From Chrysoperla carnea (lineage: Eukaryota; Arthropoda; Insecta; Neuroptera; Chrysopidae), in NCBI RefSeq assembly GCF_905475395.1, contig NC_058339.1, positions 54,383,172 to 54,447,171 of the forward strand: a stretch of DNA of 64,000 bases. Reading direction: 5' to 3'. Of this stretch, positions 12,246-27,200 are shown piece after piece. The notes under the pieces are model-generated. The model saw only the letters and a list, made by a program, of their open reading frames with translations, searched no databases and was not told the DNA's origin. Numbering within the stretch: the first letter of the stretch is position 1; every line of letters begins with the position of its first letter. A program made the position numbers and the translations under genes.

Positions 12246-12258
12246 TTTATTTTTTATT
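12246..12258 (-). terminator. Possible poly(A) signals for glycogen phosphorylase
   Basis: Two AATAAA hexamers on the minus strand (complements at 12246-12251 and 12253-12258) lie 11-23 bases after the stop codon. That is very close for a functional signal, and such hexamers are common in AT-rich DNA, so the true cleavage site may be further left. Confidence 0.2.
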
Positions 12259-12268
12259 GCAAGTAAAA

Positions 12269-15200
12269 TTATTCACGTGGTTCATGAGGTGCTGGAAGTT
12301 TTTCGTAATTTGGAGCTACACCCCAAATATCACGTCCATATTCTTCGATTGTTCGATCACTTGAGAATTTGCCAGATGATGCTATGTTATGGATTGCCAT
12401 TTCGAGCCATTTACTTTGATCCTTAAAAATAAAACAAAACAAACATTCTTAGACTATGATCAACATTTTAGACTTTTAAGGTTCCAGAGTACTAGGCAGC
12501 TTAGTTGCGAAATAATCTTAGTACCTAGATCGTTTCAGAACGTAAAATACAGGTGCTACGACAATCGAAGGGATTATCGGGGAGATTATTACAAGATTAT
12601 CGGAGGCAGCTACGTATATTCATATTATCTCGCTATATAGCTGCCTGTAATCACACCCGGACTAAAGGCTGCCATCCTTCGAGATTCTCGGACCTCTGTT
12701 GCGCGATCTACAATAAACCATCATTTATCGGATCACCCACATATTATATAGACAAGTAGTGTACTGACCACACAACATAAAAATGTGTTACAAATTTTGA
12801 TTTTCGAATATATTACTTTTCGAAATTCCATATACTGGGAAGAATTATGATAAGGAAAGTTTTAGAAGATTCGAAAAGAAGATATACGGCGGAGAAAGTA
12901 AATAACAAATGGAGAATCCGATAAAACACGGAGATAAATATCATTTTGCAAAATTGAATGGTTTGGCCACATACAACACATGGACGACTTCCCAAGGCCT
13001 AAGAAAGTACTAAATACACGGATGGACGGATGGACAATGTCACAGATGATGCTATGGAAGTCAATTGTTGAGGAGGCCCTGGGCTCACTCAGGGTTGTAG
13101 GGCCATTTGGTCAGACATCTATACGAGACGATCAAACTAATCTCTAAAAAGTAATATCTTAGGAGAACAAGGTAATGAAATAGTGAAAGAATAATTAACT
13201 AAATTTGTGTTGATCTTTGCTATTTTTTCTCTTTAAACTATGAGTCACGGAAGACCTAGTATCTTTTGAAAATGTAGATATGGAAGTATTAGGGACACAC
13301 CCTTTAGGACGGTAGTAAAAATATTGAGCTATGTTTAGAAAATGAATATTCGAGTTAAGTTAAAATTATAGCATATACTCACTTGATAAACAGCACTGAC
13401 GCGATCTTGACTCTTAATATAAGAATCAAAATCAGCCAATAATAAATAATGGTCGTGATTTAATAAAATATCAGCAATATCTTTAAATTCATTTGGATTA
13501 TTTGGACTAAAGAATCCATTACCAATTTGATCAACACATTGTTTAATCTCTGGATTTGCTTCATAATATGTTCGTGAATTATATCCTTTTTTCCGTAACG
13601 CTTCGACTTCTTTTACCGTCATACCAAATATAAATATATTTTCATTGCCCATTTCTTCAGCCATTTCAACATTAGCCCCATCTAAGGTACCAATTGTTAA
13701 TGCGCCATTTAACATGAATTTCATGTTACCGGTACCGGATGCTTCAGTACCAGCTGTAGAGATTTGTTCACTTAAATCGGCGGCGGGTATAATTTTTTCG
13801 GCCAATGTAACACGATAATTTTCTAAATAGATTACTTTTAATTTGTCACCAACAATTGGATCATTGTTTACAACGTTTCCAACGGCACATATAAGTTTGA
13901 TAATTTTTTTGGCAGTGTAATAACCTGGAGCAGCTTTACCACCAATCATTATGGTTCGTGGCGTTATTTTGGCATTTGGATTTTTCTTAATTCGATTGTA
14001 CATTGTAATTATATGCAAACAATTTAATAATTGCCGCTTATATTCATGAATACGTTTTACTTGAATGTCAAATATTGACGCTGGATTAACTTTAATATTG
14101 TAATCTCTTTCAAGTAATTGTGCTAATTTTAATTTATTCTCTTGTTTTACTTTCATTATGGCACGTTGGAAATTTGGATCTTTTGCGAATTTTTTTAACC
14201 CTTGTAATTTATCTAGATGTACTGGCCATTCTTCGCCAATTTTATCACAAATTAAATCACTCAATCCTGGATTACAGAGCAATAACCAACGACGTGGTGT
14301 AATACCATTTGTTTTGTTTTGGAATTTTTCTGGTGTCATTTCATAAAAGTCATGGAATCTGTAAAAACCATAATAAAATCAATTTTGATGTTTTTTTGTT
14401 TTTTTTTTTACTAAATAAATTATTCTTAAAAAGACAGTTTCATGTCAACAGACTTTTTGTTCATATTTACACAAGTCATGGAGGTATTATAGAAAGGAGA
14501 CCTGTTACATTCAACAACTTCCACATAAAACGGTATCTATTACTTGAAAAATGTTAAGTACCAATATGACAAATGTATAGTACCAATACCTGATACCGTT
14601 TTAGTCTACGTTACAGTATCTCCTTTTTCTAATACCTTCATGATATTAGTAGGTATACGGGAAACCGGGTTTCAGCAGGCGTTAAATAAATATATGATTA
14701 TTAATAAACCATAGTTACTTACAACAATACTGTTCAAATGTACCTACGAATGAATTGTCTAATAAAAAGTAGCCCACTCTTTTATTGGTCTAGTCACTCC
14801 ATGGCTGACCAAAATAAAGTTGTAACTCTTTTACTGATTTATTTTTATAAAAAGGATTATTAAATTAAAACTATTTTCAAATAAAATATTTTGAAAAGGA
14901 AACTTACAGATCATCTTTCAAAATTTCTGAATGAATCCATGCAACTCCATTAACAGCATGGGATCCAACAATAGATAAATGAGCCATATTAACACGTTTA
15001 ACGCCGTCCTCTTCAATCAAAGACATACGCCGCATTCGATCTAAATCACCAGGATATTTCTTTTCAACTTCTTGTAAATGAAGGAAATTAATGTGGTATA
15101 TAATTTCCATATGTCTAGGTAAAATACATTCCAACAAAGATACAGGCCACCGTTCCAAAGCTTCTGGAAGAACTGTATGGTTTGTGTAAGCACAAGTGCG

Positions 15201-18200
15201 TACAGTAATATCCCATGCTTTCTCCCACGATAATCCTTCAATATCAATAAGAATTCGCATTAATTCTGGTATGGCAAGTGATGGATGTGTGTCATTCAAT
15301 TGTATGGCAACTTTATCAGGGAATAAATCTAAATTAGTACGAACTGGTTCCCGGGTACCAAATTTCGATGATTTAAAACGACGAATAATATCTTGTAATG
15401 TAGCAGCGCACATGAAGTATTCTTGTTTCAAACGTAATTCTTTACCCTCGAAGAAATTATCATTGGGGTAAAGAACTCGTGAAATGTTCTCGGCCAAATT
15501 ACGATCCAAGACAGCTTGAATATAATCACCATCGTTAACTGTTAAACAAGAAAAAGTGATCAATTAAAAATTCCATGCTAAAATATTTTAATACTTACAG
15601 AATTTAAGATTGAACCCAATTGGAGATTTTGCGGACCATAAACGAAGGGTATTAACAACATTGTTGTTATAACCAGGAATTGGATTATCGTATGGCATAG
15701 CAAAAACAATTTGAGTGTTAACCCATTTCTTTCCAGTGGGTGTAGTTTCAACATGCCCATAGAAATTAACGGGTAACATATATTCAGGACGAGCTTTTTC
15801 CCATGGGTTACCATAACGTAACCAATCGTCGGGTTCTTCAATTTGTTCCCCATTTCTAATTTTTTGTGCAAAAATACCGTATTCATAACGAATACCGTAT
15901 CCATAGGCGGCAAGACCTAATGTTGCCATTGAATCTAAGAAACATGCAGCTAAACGTCCTAAACCACCATTTCCAAGACCAGCATCTTCTTCAAGTTCTT
16001 CTAATTCTTCAATATCCAAACCCATTTGATACAAAGCTTCATCGCAAGCACCTTGGATTCCAATATTGATCATAGTGTTTTGTAATGATCGTCCCATGTA
16101 ATATTCGAGTGATAGGTAGTAGACTCTCTGTAATTAAAAAAAATACATTAATTTCTACAGTTTCTGGTGCAAAGCAAGGAGTGTATCAACCTTAAAGAGT
16201 TTTCTCGGATTTCATTCTCCAACCTCAATAATAAATTTTCAAAATTCCCTGATGATTTCCGACTCGCTAGTATCCTGATTTTTTTTCTAAACACAGAGAT
16301 AGAACTCCCTATTTTTTTATAAATCCAACTCAATCATATCCCCTGATAAATTTTCCAACTTTTCTGATTTGTTGCTACTCTGTTCTCTAATAAAACTTCA
16401 AATATCTCATTTTTCTTGATAAGAATTTTGGGAGAACTTTGGGAAGTTTTCATTAAGAACATATTCCAGGTAGGAGAATGTACTTCCGTACGAGAACTTT
16501 CGTTAGATAGAAGGGAGCTGTATTTTATACTGTCGAATCGAAGCTAGAGTAAGTATAACTGCCTCTACTGGATTTCTACAGTATTTGTAAAGTAGAAGTC
16601 ATTGCGAACGAGGTATTTATACGAATAAAATTGATCAATATAAGGATTTAGTTACATTACATTTTCTAACTTATTTATCCTCTCAGATGGTACAAAACTT
16701 ATACTCTAAAAAAATTACTTCTTAGCTAATGAAAATCTAAAATAGATAGATACTAGATAATGCGATCATTTTAAGAAAATGTCTCTCATGGCAGAGTGTA
16801 CTTCTGGAGAATAGCAGATAAGCTGAGAAACTAAAATAGCCAACTGATTTTGTTTTTCCAGTGGATTTTGCTACGTATTTCAACTAAACACACCTAACAA
16901 AGATTCCTGTCTATTGCGATAAAAATGAAATTCTAGAAAAAAATGGATATAAACATAATCTATTTTCAATATTGTTTTATTTACAGCAACAGTTCGCAAT
17001 ATTTATTAATTTAAATACCTTTTAAAATGGTTAATAATACATTCTATGTACATACAATACCATATGTTTAAGTAACGTATGTTTATATTATATGAGTACA
17101 CATAATATCTAAATTGTTTGGACTTTGCCAGAATAACTACGTCGTATGAAAACAAAAATATCTATTTTTAAATTTTTTAAACATATCGTTCTAGTGACAA
17201 CGCTATGCTATTCTTCGAAATTGTATTATGTAGATATATCTTTTTTTATTTATTTTATAAACAGGATATGATTTTTAACAAAAATGTTATTACTACTGAA
17301 GTAATTCATTGTAGTAAGTTAAAAAAATGTGAAAAATTTGTACCCAAAATTAAAGTTCGAAAATAAAACGAAACTGGATTGTTAATAAATAAACAATCAA
17401 AATAACGACATAGTAGGGATTAACAAATTTTGTCATTTTAACCGATTGTTGTTATAAACGATATGTACATTTTTATATTAAAGTGAAAGTATGTGCATAT
17501 GTACAAATGTCGGTCGTTATTGTTGGCGAATTCCAATGAAAATTGATCGATATATGAGTTAATAAGGTCCAAAATAAAGTTCATAAGACTCAAAATTTAT
17601 ATGGTTCTAAATAGTATTATGATGCTGTTTTGTTTAACTAAAAAAGTATTGTACATGTAAAATAAGTGTGTTTTTACATTCGTTGGTCGTTATAGCCGAT
17701 ATATTTGCTTACAATTCCAATGAATATTAATCGCTATGTCCGATATGTCTTTATAATCGATACATTCATGAATGGGTTTATATGGGAATTCAGTCGGGAC
17801 TTTTCATTTTCGTCGTCATACCTGGTTCGTTGTTATAACCGTTTTGACTGAATAGGACAAATCAGTTATCTGGAAGCTTCGTCTTACTGAGATATACCCC
17901 CACATTTCAGGACTCACATTGGGGCTTACCTTTTATTACAGGGCTCACATTAAATGTCCATAATAAGCTCCAATGTGATACCTGGAATAAAAGGGCTGAC
18001 AAAAGTAAGAGATTTTATGTCTAAAATGCGAGTGGCGTCCGGATCAGAGTCTCGACCTATTTTCAGGCTAGGGTCTGGTCTATAATTCCCAATCATTTGA
18101 TATTTAATAAGGTTGAACTAATATAATATTACAAACAAATCACCTACAGATATTACTTAGGTAAAATGCAGACCACAAAAATTTCAAGGGCATATTAATT

Positions 18201-21200
18201 ATCAACTAATATAAAATTAATAGCCTACCTCAATGTTAAGTGAATTACTAATTAATTATATTATCTATACATAAAAGAAAGTCGGTATCTGCGCTTGTTT
18301 TTATATCCTCTTACTCCTTCTAAACTGCGCAACGGATTTTAAAACGCTTTTCACTATCGTGTAGATAGCTTTTTCCGGAATGTTTTTATGTATAGTACAT
18401 TCTAATTAAATTTCGTAAATAATTAAATTTTTGTAAATTGAGCAAATACTTGACTTTAAACCGGGTGTATACTTGCTGGTGCGAAAATTTTGCACGGGTC
18501 ATCGCACCTGTGCAAAAAGAGGCTACTATGCCCCACACCAAAAATATCTTGGCGTACTGCCGTAAGGGCGGCAAACATGTTACTAATTTTATTAAAGCTT
18601 ATCTATTTGAATATTTTTTTAAAAAAAGGTTTCTTAGTGCATATAATAATTCTTGATAAACGATATGATCTTGGAAACGATATATTTTTTATTACATGAA
18701 TAGTCTATTTAAGCAACGATCCAGAATTGAAACTCGATCAATATTTGAATTCCTTCGGATAACATTATCAACAAAAAAGCAAAATGATTTCTTTCTATAA
18801 GGTATAATAGTGAGTGATATTTTCTGTATTATTGTTGAGTAAACTTTTTAGTGCAAAGATATTTTTGAGGTGCAGATATATAGGTGCTTTGTTTATAGAT
18901 TTTATCGATGACAAATGTCAATTAGTAGTTTATTGTCTATTTTGGCAAGTTTGTAAACAGTGAAAATATTTTAATGACGTTGTACCTATATTTTTAGTTT
19001 GAAATATTCACTACACTGCGTATATTTGATTATATCAGCTGATTTAGCTTTCCTCCTTTTTGAATACATTAAGTCTAATTTTCTAAGACATCGCATAGTC
19101 AATTAACTTTGGACTATTGTCCAATCAGGGTCGGATTTAGAATTCGAATGCCCTGGAGCTAACATTTGGTGAAGACCCCTTAAACTTTTTAGGTATAATT
19201 AAACTCAAGCTGGACAACATGAATGATACATTTCAAACTTTTGCCACGAAGTATGTCACTTTCTAAACTAAGAATTATCATATTCGACAACCGTTTTTAA
19301 TTAATTCGAGAAAGATCTCCCGCCACTATAATTCGTTACAGTTATCGATAAATACATGCGTATTACAATTTCTGGATTGCAGAAAGTAGACTGGACATTA
19401 TTTTGAAAAATTATGCATCCTTCCTTCTTCCCTACTGTTTCACAAAATTGGCAATATGTATTAATTTATTGGCTAAATCGAATTCCAAATTTTTAAGATA
19501 TAGAATTTACAATAATTATCAGTTTTCAGTTTTAACCAATAAGATTCTATTGTAAATATTTTCTGATTTTTTTTCAAATTGGTCTTGAAGTTTTGATCCG
19601 TCCTAAATACGGCGCAGCGTCCAATTATTACGGGTAACATTAAACAGATTATACAAGTATTTTTCTCCACCCACGCAGGATAGATATGATATAGTTTACG
19701 TACGAAGAGTTCATCTTTTCAATGATGTCCGGATCGTTCCTACAAAGCTTGAAAATCCAACATGAAGGCCACGTTAAATTTTCACACCAGTTCGTAACGT
19801 CGTTACACGTTTTTTTCTAGTAGAAAGTTGAATAAAAAATGAAAATGTGCAGAATTACATCAACTATAGCTTTTGTATGAAATTTTTTAATTAATAAAAC
19901 ATTAAACCATTTTACACAACATTGTCTTTACTTTATTGGTTTAATAGTGCTTGCAACTCCTTAGCTATTGGGTTTTGGAAAAAAGTCCAAAAGGCATTTT
20001 TGACTTAAAATTGTTCAGAGAATACATTCATAAATTATGACCATCGAGTCATGGGACGCCCTGTATAACAATACCACGCAAATAACTTTTGATAAGTTTT
20101 CAGGAGAGACAAAAAAGTGTATATTTCTTTTGAAATCAGAAAATTATACTTATTTTAATGAGTACAATCGTAAATAAAGCTAATTAAAAATACCCATTAA
20201 TGGATATATTCCACATTTCCGAAGAATTTCAAAAGAAATATACACTTTCTTGTCTCTTCTGAAAACTTATCAAATGTTATTTGCACGGTATTTATATAGA
20301 GATGAGTAAATTCATAAACCTTGATTATACCACATGAGTTCTTATCAAATTTTACTCGCTTTAAAGTATCTAAATCCAGATAAAACAAATAATATAAAAT
20401 ACACCAAAATTATATCGTAATTAAAAAAATTATGTAACATTTTGTGGCAAGATAAATAGTCTAATAAAAAATAAATACAATTTTAAATGTTTCAAAATGA
20501 TTTGAACTTTTGAAGATGAACTTGTAAAAAAATTAATTTTATAAAATAAGATGGATTAATTTTACTAGACCGGCCGGCAAATCGACCTTCACTAATCATA
20601 CATTATACTTAAAATAAATCACGTGTATCAGATGTTAAATTTTTCAAGTTGATTAAAGTTCATATTTTTATACTTATAATATGCATTCTAACTAGACAGT
20701 ATTAGTTTAAAAATGGATGAAATAATTGAGTAATTTTGAGAATAAAAAAGTATTTGGAGTGCATGGGCGCCGCCATGATTACATTCAGGGGAGAGGATGC
20801 ATCTGCATCTTCATTGGGTGGGTCAAAACAATCGACTATTTTCTTTAACTTTCGATACCCAAAAATTGGTTGCTATGCATCTTTAAAAAATTATCTGCAA
20901 ATACTTAACATTAATAGGAAGGTCCTCCTCATCAAAGTTTTCATTTTTACCTGAACCCCTTATGAAAAAATTCATATCTTGTCATTTATTGAACATACAG
21001 CAAATTTTAACACATATTTTTGTAGGAAGTAGAACAGTCTACAAAAGAGATATCTGACAGTTTTTCCACTAATATAATCATTTAAAATATATTGAAAAAC
21101 AAAATTTGAAGAACTGAAAAAAATTTTCTTTTTAATTTTGTAACTCACTAATTAATAAAACTAATAAAAAATAGGTACCTAATACATATTTTTGAAGAAA

Positions 21201-24200
21201 CTTAACTGACAAAATTGACCTCTTTTATTTATTAGATTACTGTAAGCGTTTAAAAAATATTCGTAATCAAAATTCAAAGCATATCGATTTGCTCCGTTTT
21301 TTGATAATTATTTTAGAAAATACGATTTCAAATCATTTATTTTTGGAAAAATTTCTAAAAAATTCGAGTTTTCGAAAGCTTTTCAAACTATTTCTAATTA
21401 GACACAAATAAGACAAAGTGTATGGTAATAAGCAAACAAAAACCAAATGCGAATTAAGAATTCATAACACCACGGTGGAATAAGTGAATCAATATGTATA
21501 CCTTGGAGCTTTGATAGTAGAAAACGGTAGATGTGCACATAAAATCAGGAGGCGTCTGACCCTCACAAAGAAAGCTTTTAATAAATTCAGGTCGTTACTG
21601 GCAAAAACATTTCTAAAAGAACAAAGATTTGGGTACTAAAGTTATGTTTGGCTTGTTTTATTGTATGATGCGAATCGTGAACTGTGGCAAAAAGAACAGA
21701 TAACTTCTAGAAGCAGCGGAGATGTGGTTTTATTGATGAATTGAGCGTATTTACTGTACGTTTAATTATTGGTGAGACATGGAACTTTTCGTATGGGACT
21801 GAAGTGAAAAAGAGTAGAGGAGGATAATGAATTTTAATCTTTTTCTGTGTATTTTCCTTCAAGACAGGCAGTGAATGTGCACTCCCTTGAATCCCCTCAC
21901 GGTGCTCATAATTTGGAGAGTAGGTATTTTTAATCGTTCATTGACTTGTACGGTTGATTTGTATTAAGCTTTATGGGAAATTAATGTGTTATGAAAAACA
22001 TTCTTCAGCTCTGTTGTTTTGTGTGCAAATAGTGCAAAAAAAAGACGCATGATTTAAATTCAATACAAAATAACATGAAATTAGTAGCTCTGAACTGAAC
22101 ATACTTTAACTGGGTTTTACGTCATCATGACATGCACGTGCAAAAAGGAAAACTTAAAGATAATTGCATTTTATTTCAGTGTTTGAAGAGGTTTCAAAGT
22201 ACTTAATTCAATAAGAAGCATCTCATAAAGCATATTTTTAACATATGCAATTGCATGTTTATAACACTGCTTATACTTCCAATTAAATTGAAAGACATTT
22301 TAAATTGAGGCCAATCTATTTTTTTTTTCAAATGTATATTACATTGATTTGTTTATGCATATTTATAGCTTGGGGCTACACTGTCACGATACGTCACAAA
22401 AAAAATAAATAAATGTATGTTCTACTTCAAATTCAAATCCAAGACTTTGCATAAATTAAATTAATAATAATTATTATTTATTCTTATTTAAGTAAAATAC
22501 AAAGTTATAAATAATATAAGCGTGTACACCACTGATAAAATAAAAGTATCTAAGGGTCTCCGCACATTGTGCGAACATCAATGCCAACATGTTGGGGTAT
22601 ATGCTCGAAAGCATTTTTTTAAACAATAAGCCAGTCTGACGAGCTGGCAGAATTGTTGGCGGATCGATCAGTCAATGTGTGGTCAACTATGACATGTCAA
22701 AGAAGGAAGGGTATCTAGGAAAAAAGAAGGTAAAATAATTCAGTAATTGAGGAGCAAGATGTATCACTGATGCCTCTAACTCCATATGGAAAATATATTT
22801 CAGGCAAAAGACTTTAAAAGTCTTATAAATGCAAAAGAAAAGTTTTTCCAAGTTCAGAGAAGGGGTATCCCAAGTTCAGTATGGGGGCACTACTTGAAGA
22901 TATTCGACATTTAAGTGCTTCCAAGCTATAGACTGATGAACGATATCAGTATACCACTGGGGATGTTATACTTTGCTCAAATATCTAAGTTGAACTTCAA
23001 TTCAGAGAATCCAAGTCAAAGATGATAAGATCAAAAGCGATGATGAATTGTCGAAAAAAGCACAGAGTTGCCAGTTAGAAAACTGAATGGAGAAATACGA
23101 TTGCAAGCAAGTTGAGAGGGATAGGAGTCACCATTGATAAAATCATTGAAAGACGATCGAGGAAGTCATACAGAAAAAGTATAGGAAATATTTCAGAATC
23201 TTATGAATTCGTTATAGCTCAAAACATAAAGTCAAGGATGGATGGCCGTAACACCAAAAGATGAATTTAAGAGTAATCACAGGAAACTGTGTAATCTGAA
23301 ACTCAAAACATGAATTTTTGCAAAGGCAAGTACTGTCTTTTTTTGAAACTCAACACGTGCATATTTGGAGTATTGTTTCTAAGCGAACTAAAAAAACGTC
23401 AAAAATAGCAATAAAAAATAATTCTTTACCCTTTTCTAACATAAATGTGCCAAACATTTTAATAATTAGGAAGTCTCCTACATTTAGTAATTGTTAAATT
23501 TTTTATGAACTGGAGTGTACATTAAAATTTTAAAGTCCCTGACCTAAAGTGTGATTTGATTTCATGTAATGCCTGATATATTTACAATCGTTTTATTCAC
23601 AGACGCATTGAGACAATATTTTTATATAAAATTTATAGAAAATAGTAAGCTAACCTTAAAGACCTTAAAAGTATTATATTTATTATCTATTTAAAAATTA
23701 TGTAATAAATATATTTTTATTAAATCATGCGTTTTTATCATGTTTGGCTATAATAAATTATACAACTTTAGAATAATTATTATTATTTATTAATGATCTT
23801 TATGGTTCATGGAGTAGAAATTTTATTCATAGAATTTTCTTTTTCCTCCAAATAAAACATTTTATTTTTACAACACAAAATTTCTATAATAAGAAGCAAA
23901 ACTACAAAACTTTCATTTGATTCCCATATTGATAAGAATGAGGTTAGGTTAGATTAGAGTGGCTGTTTTGGGGTGGAATTAAAGAGGTTATTATAACCTG
24001 TTGGGTGGGATACATTTAGACCATAAGGTCCGTTATGATACATAAAGAGGGTTGGACAGTCCCCTGCCACTAATTCATGCAGGAGAGCTTTGACGTCAAC
24101 GGACTTTAGGTCAGAGATATCGTCAAAGAAAGATTGCCTCAAAATATTGATATTGATGTGATTAAAAAATAAATAAATAAGTAAAAATCATTTGCGGCAA

Positions 24201-27200
24201 AAATGGAGAATAACGGTAGTCGGGTGCCTAGGGTTCTGACTCCCGAAACTGTGTAGTCTTTTCCTGACTCCCATATAAACATAAATTCTCCAGAGTTCAG
24301 TAAATAAAGTTTGGCTTCTGAAGTTTTTCGAACCCTTGCGTTTAAAAATGGGACACTATTACAGAAATCTTTTTCGGTCTATTTTTTCCTAAATCCATAG
24401 ATTTATATACCCGTAATAAAAGTAATGCAAAACCTGAAATAAAAATGTAACTGAAGTTTCAACTAGTTATTAACTGAAAATTATAAAAAAAAAAAATGTA
24501 GGCCGCCGTCCACCGATTTTATCAAAAAAAGATTCTTTATAATGTACTGAATAAAAAAGTATTAGGCCATTTTCCAATTCAAAGGGCTAAACACCCCCCC
24601 AGGGCACTTTGAAAATTTTTTACATATACATAACTGAATAATGGTCGCCGCCGTCCACCGATTTTTTCAAAAAATGATTCTTTATAATGTACTGAATAAA
24701 AAAGTATTAGGTCATTTTTGAATTCAAAGGGCTAAACACCCTCTCAGGGCACTTTGAAAATTTTTTACATATACATAACTGACCCTTATTCACTGCCGCC
24801 GTCCACCGATTTTTTCAAAAAATGATTCTTTATAATGTACTGAATAAAAAAGTATTAGGTCATTTTTGAACTCAAAGGGCTAAACACCCTCTCAAGGCAC
24901 TTTGAAAATTTTTTACATATACATAACTGACCCTTATTCACTGCCGCCGTCCACCGATTTTTTCAAAAAATGATTCTTTATAATGTACTGAATAAAAAAG
25001 TATTAGGTCATTTTTGAATTCAAAGGGCTAAACACCCTCTCAGGGCACTTTGAAAATTTTTTACATATACATAACTGACCCTTATTCACTGCCGCCGTCC
25101 ACCGATTTTTTCAAAAAATGATTCTTTATAATGTACTGAATAAAAAAGTATTAGGTCATTTTTGAACTCAAAGGGCTAAACACCCTCTCAAGGCACTTTG
25201 AAAATTTTTTACATATACATAACTGACCCTTATTCACTGCCGCCGTCCACCGATTTTTTCAAAAAATGATTCTTTATAATGTACTGAATAAAAAAGTATT
25301 AGGTCATTTTTGAATTCAAAGGGCTAAACACCCTCTCAGGGAACTTTGAAAATTTTTTGCATATACATAACTGACCCTTATTCACTGCCGCCGTCCACCG
25401 ATTTTTTCAAAAAATGATTCTTTATAATGTACTGAATAAAAAAGTATTAGGTCATTTTTGAATTCAAAGGGCTAAACACCCTCTCAGGGCACTTTGAAAA
25501 TTTTTTACATATACATAACTGACCCTTATTCACTGCCGCCGTCCACCGATTTTTTCAAAAAATGATTCTTTATAATGTACTGAATAAAAAAGTATTAGGT
25601 CATTTTTGAATTCAAAGGGCTAAACACCCTCTCAGGGAACTTTGAAAATTTTTTACATATACATAACTGACCCTTATTCACTGCCGCCGTCCACCGATTT
25701 TTTCAAAAAATGATTCTTTATAATGTACTGAATAAAAAAGTATTAGCCCATTTTCCAATTCAAAGGGCTAAACACCCCCCCAGGGCACTTTGAAAATTTT
25801 TTACATATACATAACTGAATAATGGTCGCCGCCGTCCACCGATTTTTTCAAAAAATGATTCTTTATAATGTACTGAATAAAAAAGTATTAGGTCATTTTT
25901 GAATTCAAAGGGCTAAACACCCTCTCAGGGCACTTTGAAAATTTTTTACATATACATAACTGACCCTTATTCACTGCCGCCGTCCACCGATTTTTTCAAA
26001 AAATGACTCTTTATAATGTACTGAATAAAAAAGTATTAGGTCATTTTTGAATTCGAAGGGCTAAACACCCTCTCAGGGCACTTTGAAAATTTCTTACATA
26101 TACATAACTGACCCTTATTCACTGCCGCCGTCCACCGATTTTTTCAAAAAATGATTCTTTATAATGTACTGAATAAAAAAGTATTAGGTCATTTTCCAAT
26201 TCAAAGGGCTAAACACCCCCCCAGGACACTTTGAAAATTTTTTACATATACATAACTGAATAATGGTCTCCGCCGTCCACCGATTTTATCAAAAAGTGAT
26301 TCTTTTTAATGTACTGAATAAAAAAGTATTTGGTCATTTTCCAATTCAAGGGGAGAAACCCCCCCCCTCCCCAGGGTACTTTGAAAATTTTTTACATATA
26401 CATTGTTGAACCTTATTTTTATCCGCTGTCCATAAATAATGCCAAAAAAGGATTCCTTATAACGTCCTGAAGAATTAACTAGCGAGGCATTTTTCGATTT
26501 AGAGGGCCCGTTACCCCCGTGGTTCGCTTTGAAATTTTATTTTTTTTAACTTAAAAATTTTTAATTAAAATTTCGAATATGATGTAATACTATTTTAATA
26601 TTACTAATAATTAGTAATAACTACTAATAAATAGTTATAACGCTTAAAATATTTTAGTATTTCGATTTTAGTGACCAAGAGATATATGTTTTTTCATTTT
26701 TAATAAACATTCTGTATAGTGGGTTCGTACATGCTGCCTGTATATAATACACATATTATTTTATTTAAGATACTGTTTCAATTTTAAAGTTTAGTCGCTG
26801 GATGCGTTACCGTTTGTAAATTATTTTCATACTTGTTTCGCATGATGTAAATTTCATTTGATTAACGTGAATATTAAATTAATAATAATTTTTCCAGTAA
26901 ATTATTAAGAACAGTAAGTAAAACTCATACTACGAACAAATACAAAATTTTGATTTCTCTTTTTTGAATTCGTAATACTAAATTTCTTACCTTGTAATAA
27001 AATTTTCCTGATTTTCATTCATTCATTCCTTGTAATAAAATTTTCACTGATTTTCACTCATTTCACTTTAATCACTTTCAACATTTAAGAAACAATGCTT
27101 TTCACAGATTTTACAAATTCACTTAAAAAAACACTCTGAATTAATTCAAAAACTACATATTCTATTTATTAAAACTGAATTAATTCAAAAACTACATATT

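Larger units (their letters stand above)
11426..12268. other. Spacer between the 10.6-kb gene and the glycogen phosphorylase stop
   Basis: Should contain the glycogen phosphorylase 3' untranslated region (minus strand) and the promoter of the 10.6-kb gene. It also holds an imperfect direct duplication and a small broken plus-strand open frame, both listed separately. Confidence 0.5.

Noticed and set aside
18438-18656. Possible small ribosomal-like protein (…[18 protein letters not shown]…)
   Set aside because: Only a loose resemblance to basic Cys-containing ribosomal proteins, with no full domain, no splice context and a low-complexity C-terminus.
19120-19200. hAT-like terminus (cagggtcggattta)
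   Set aside because: No matching inverted end or target duplication was found within reach.
22500-23400. Possible retroelement body with less AT-rich sequence
   Set aside because: No frame longer than a few dozen codons and no motif recognisable in any frame; left unassigned.
24502-26420. CRISPR-like regular repeats
   Set aside because: Units are head-to-tail copies of 145-148 bp with no unique spacers, in insect nuclear DNA inside a foldback element.
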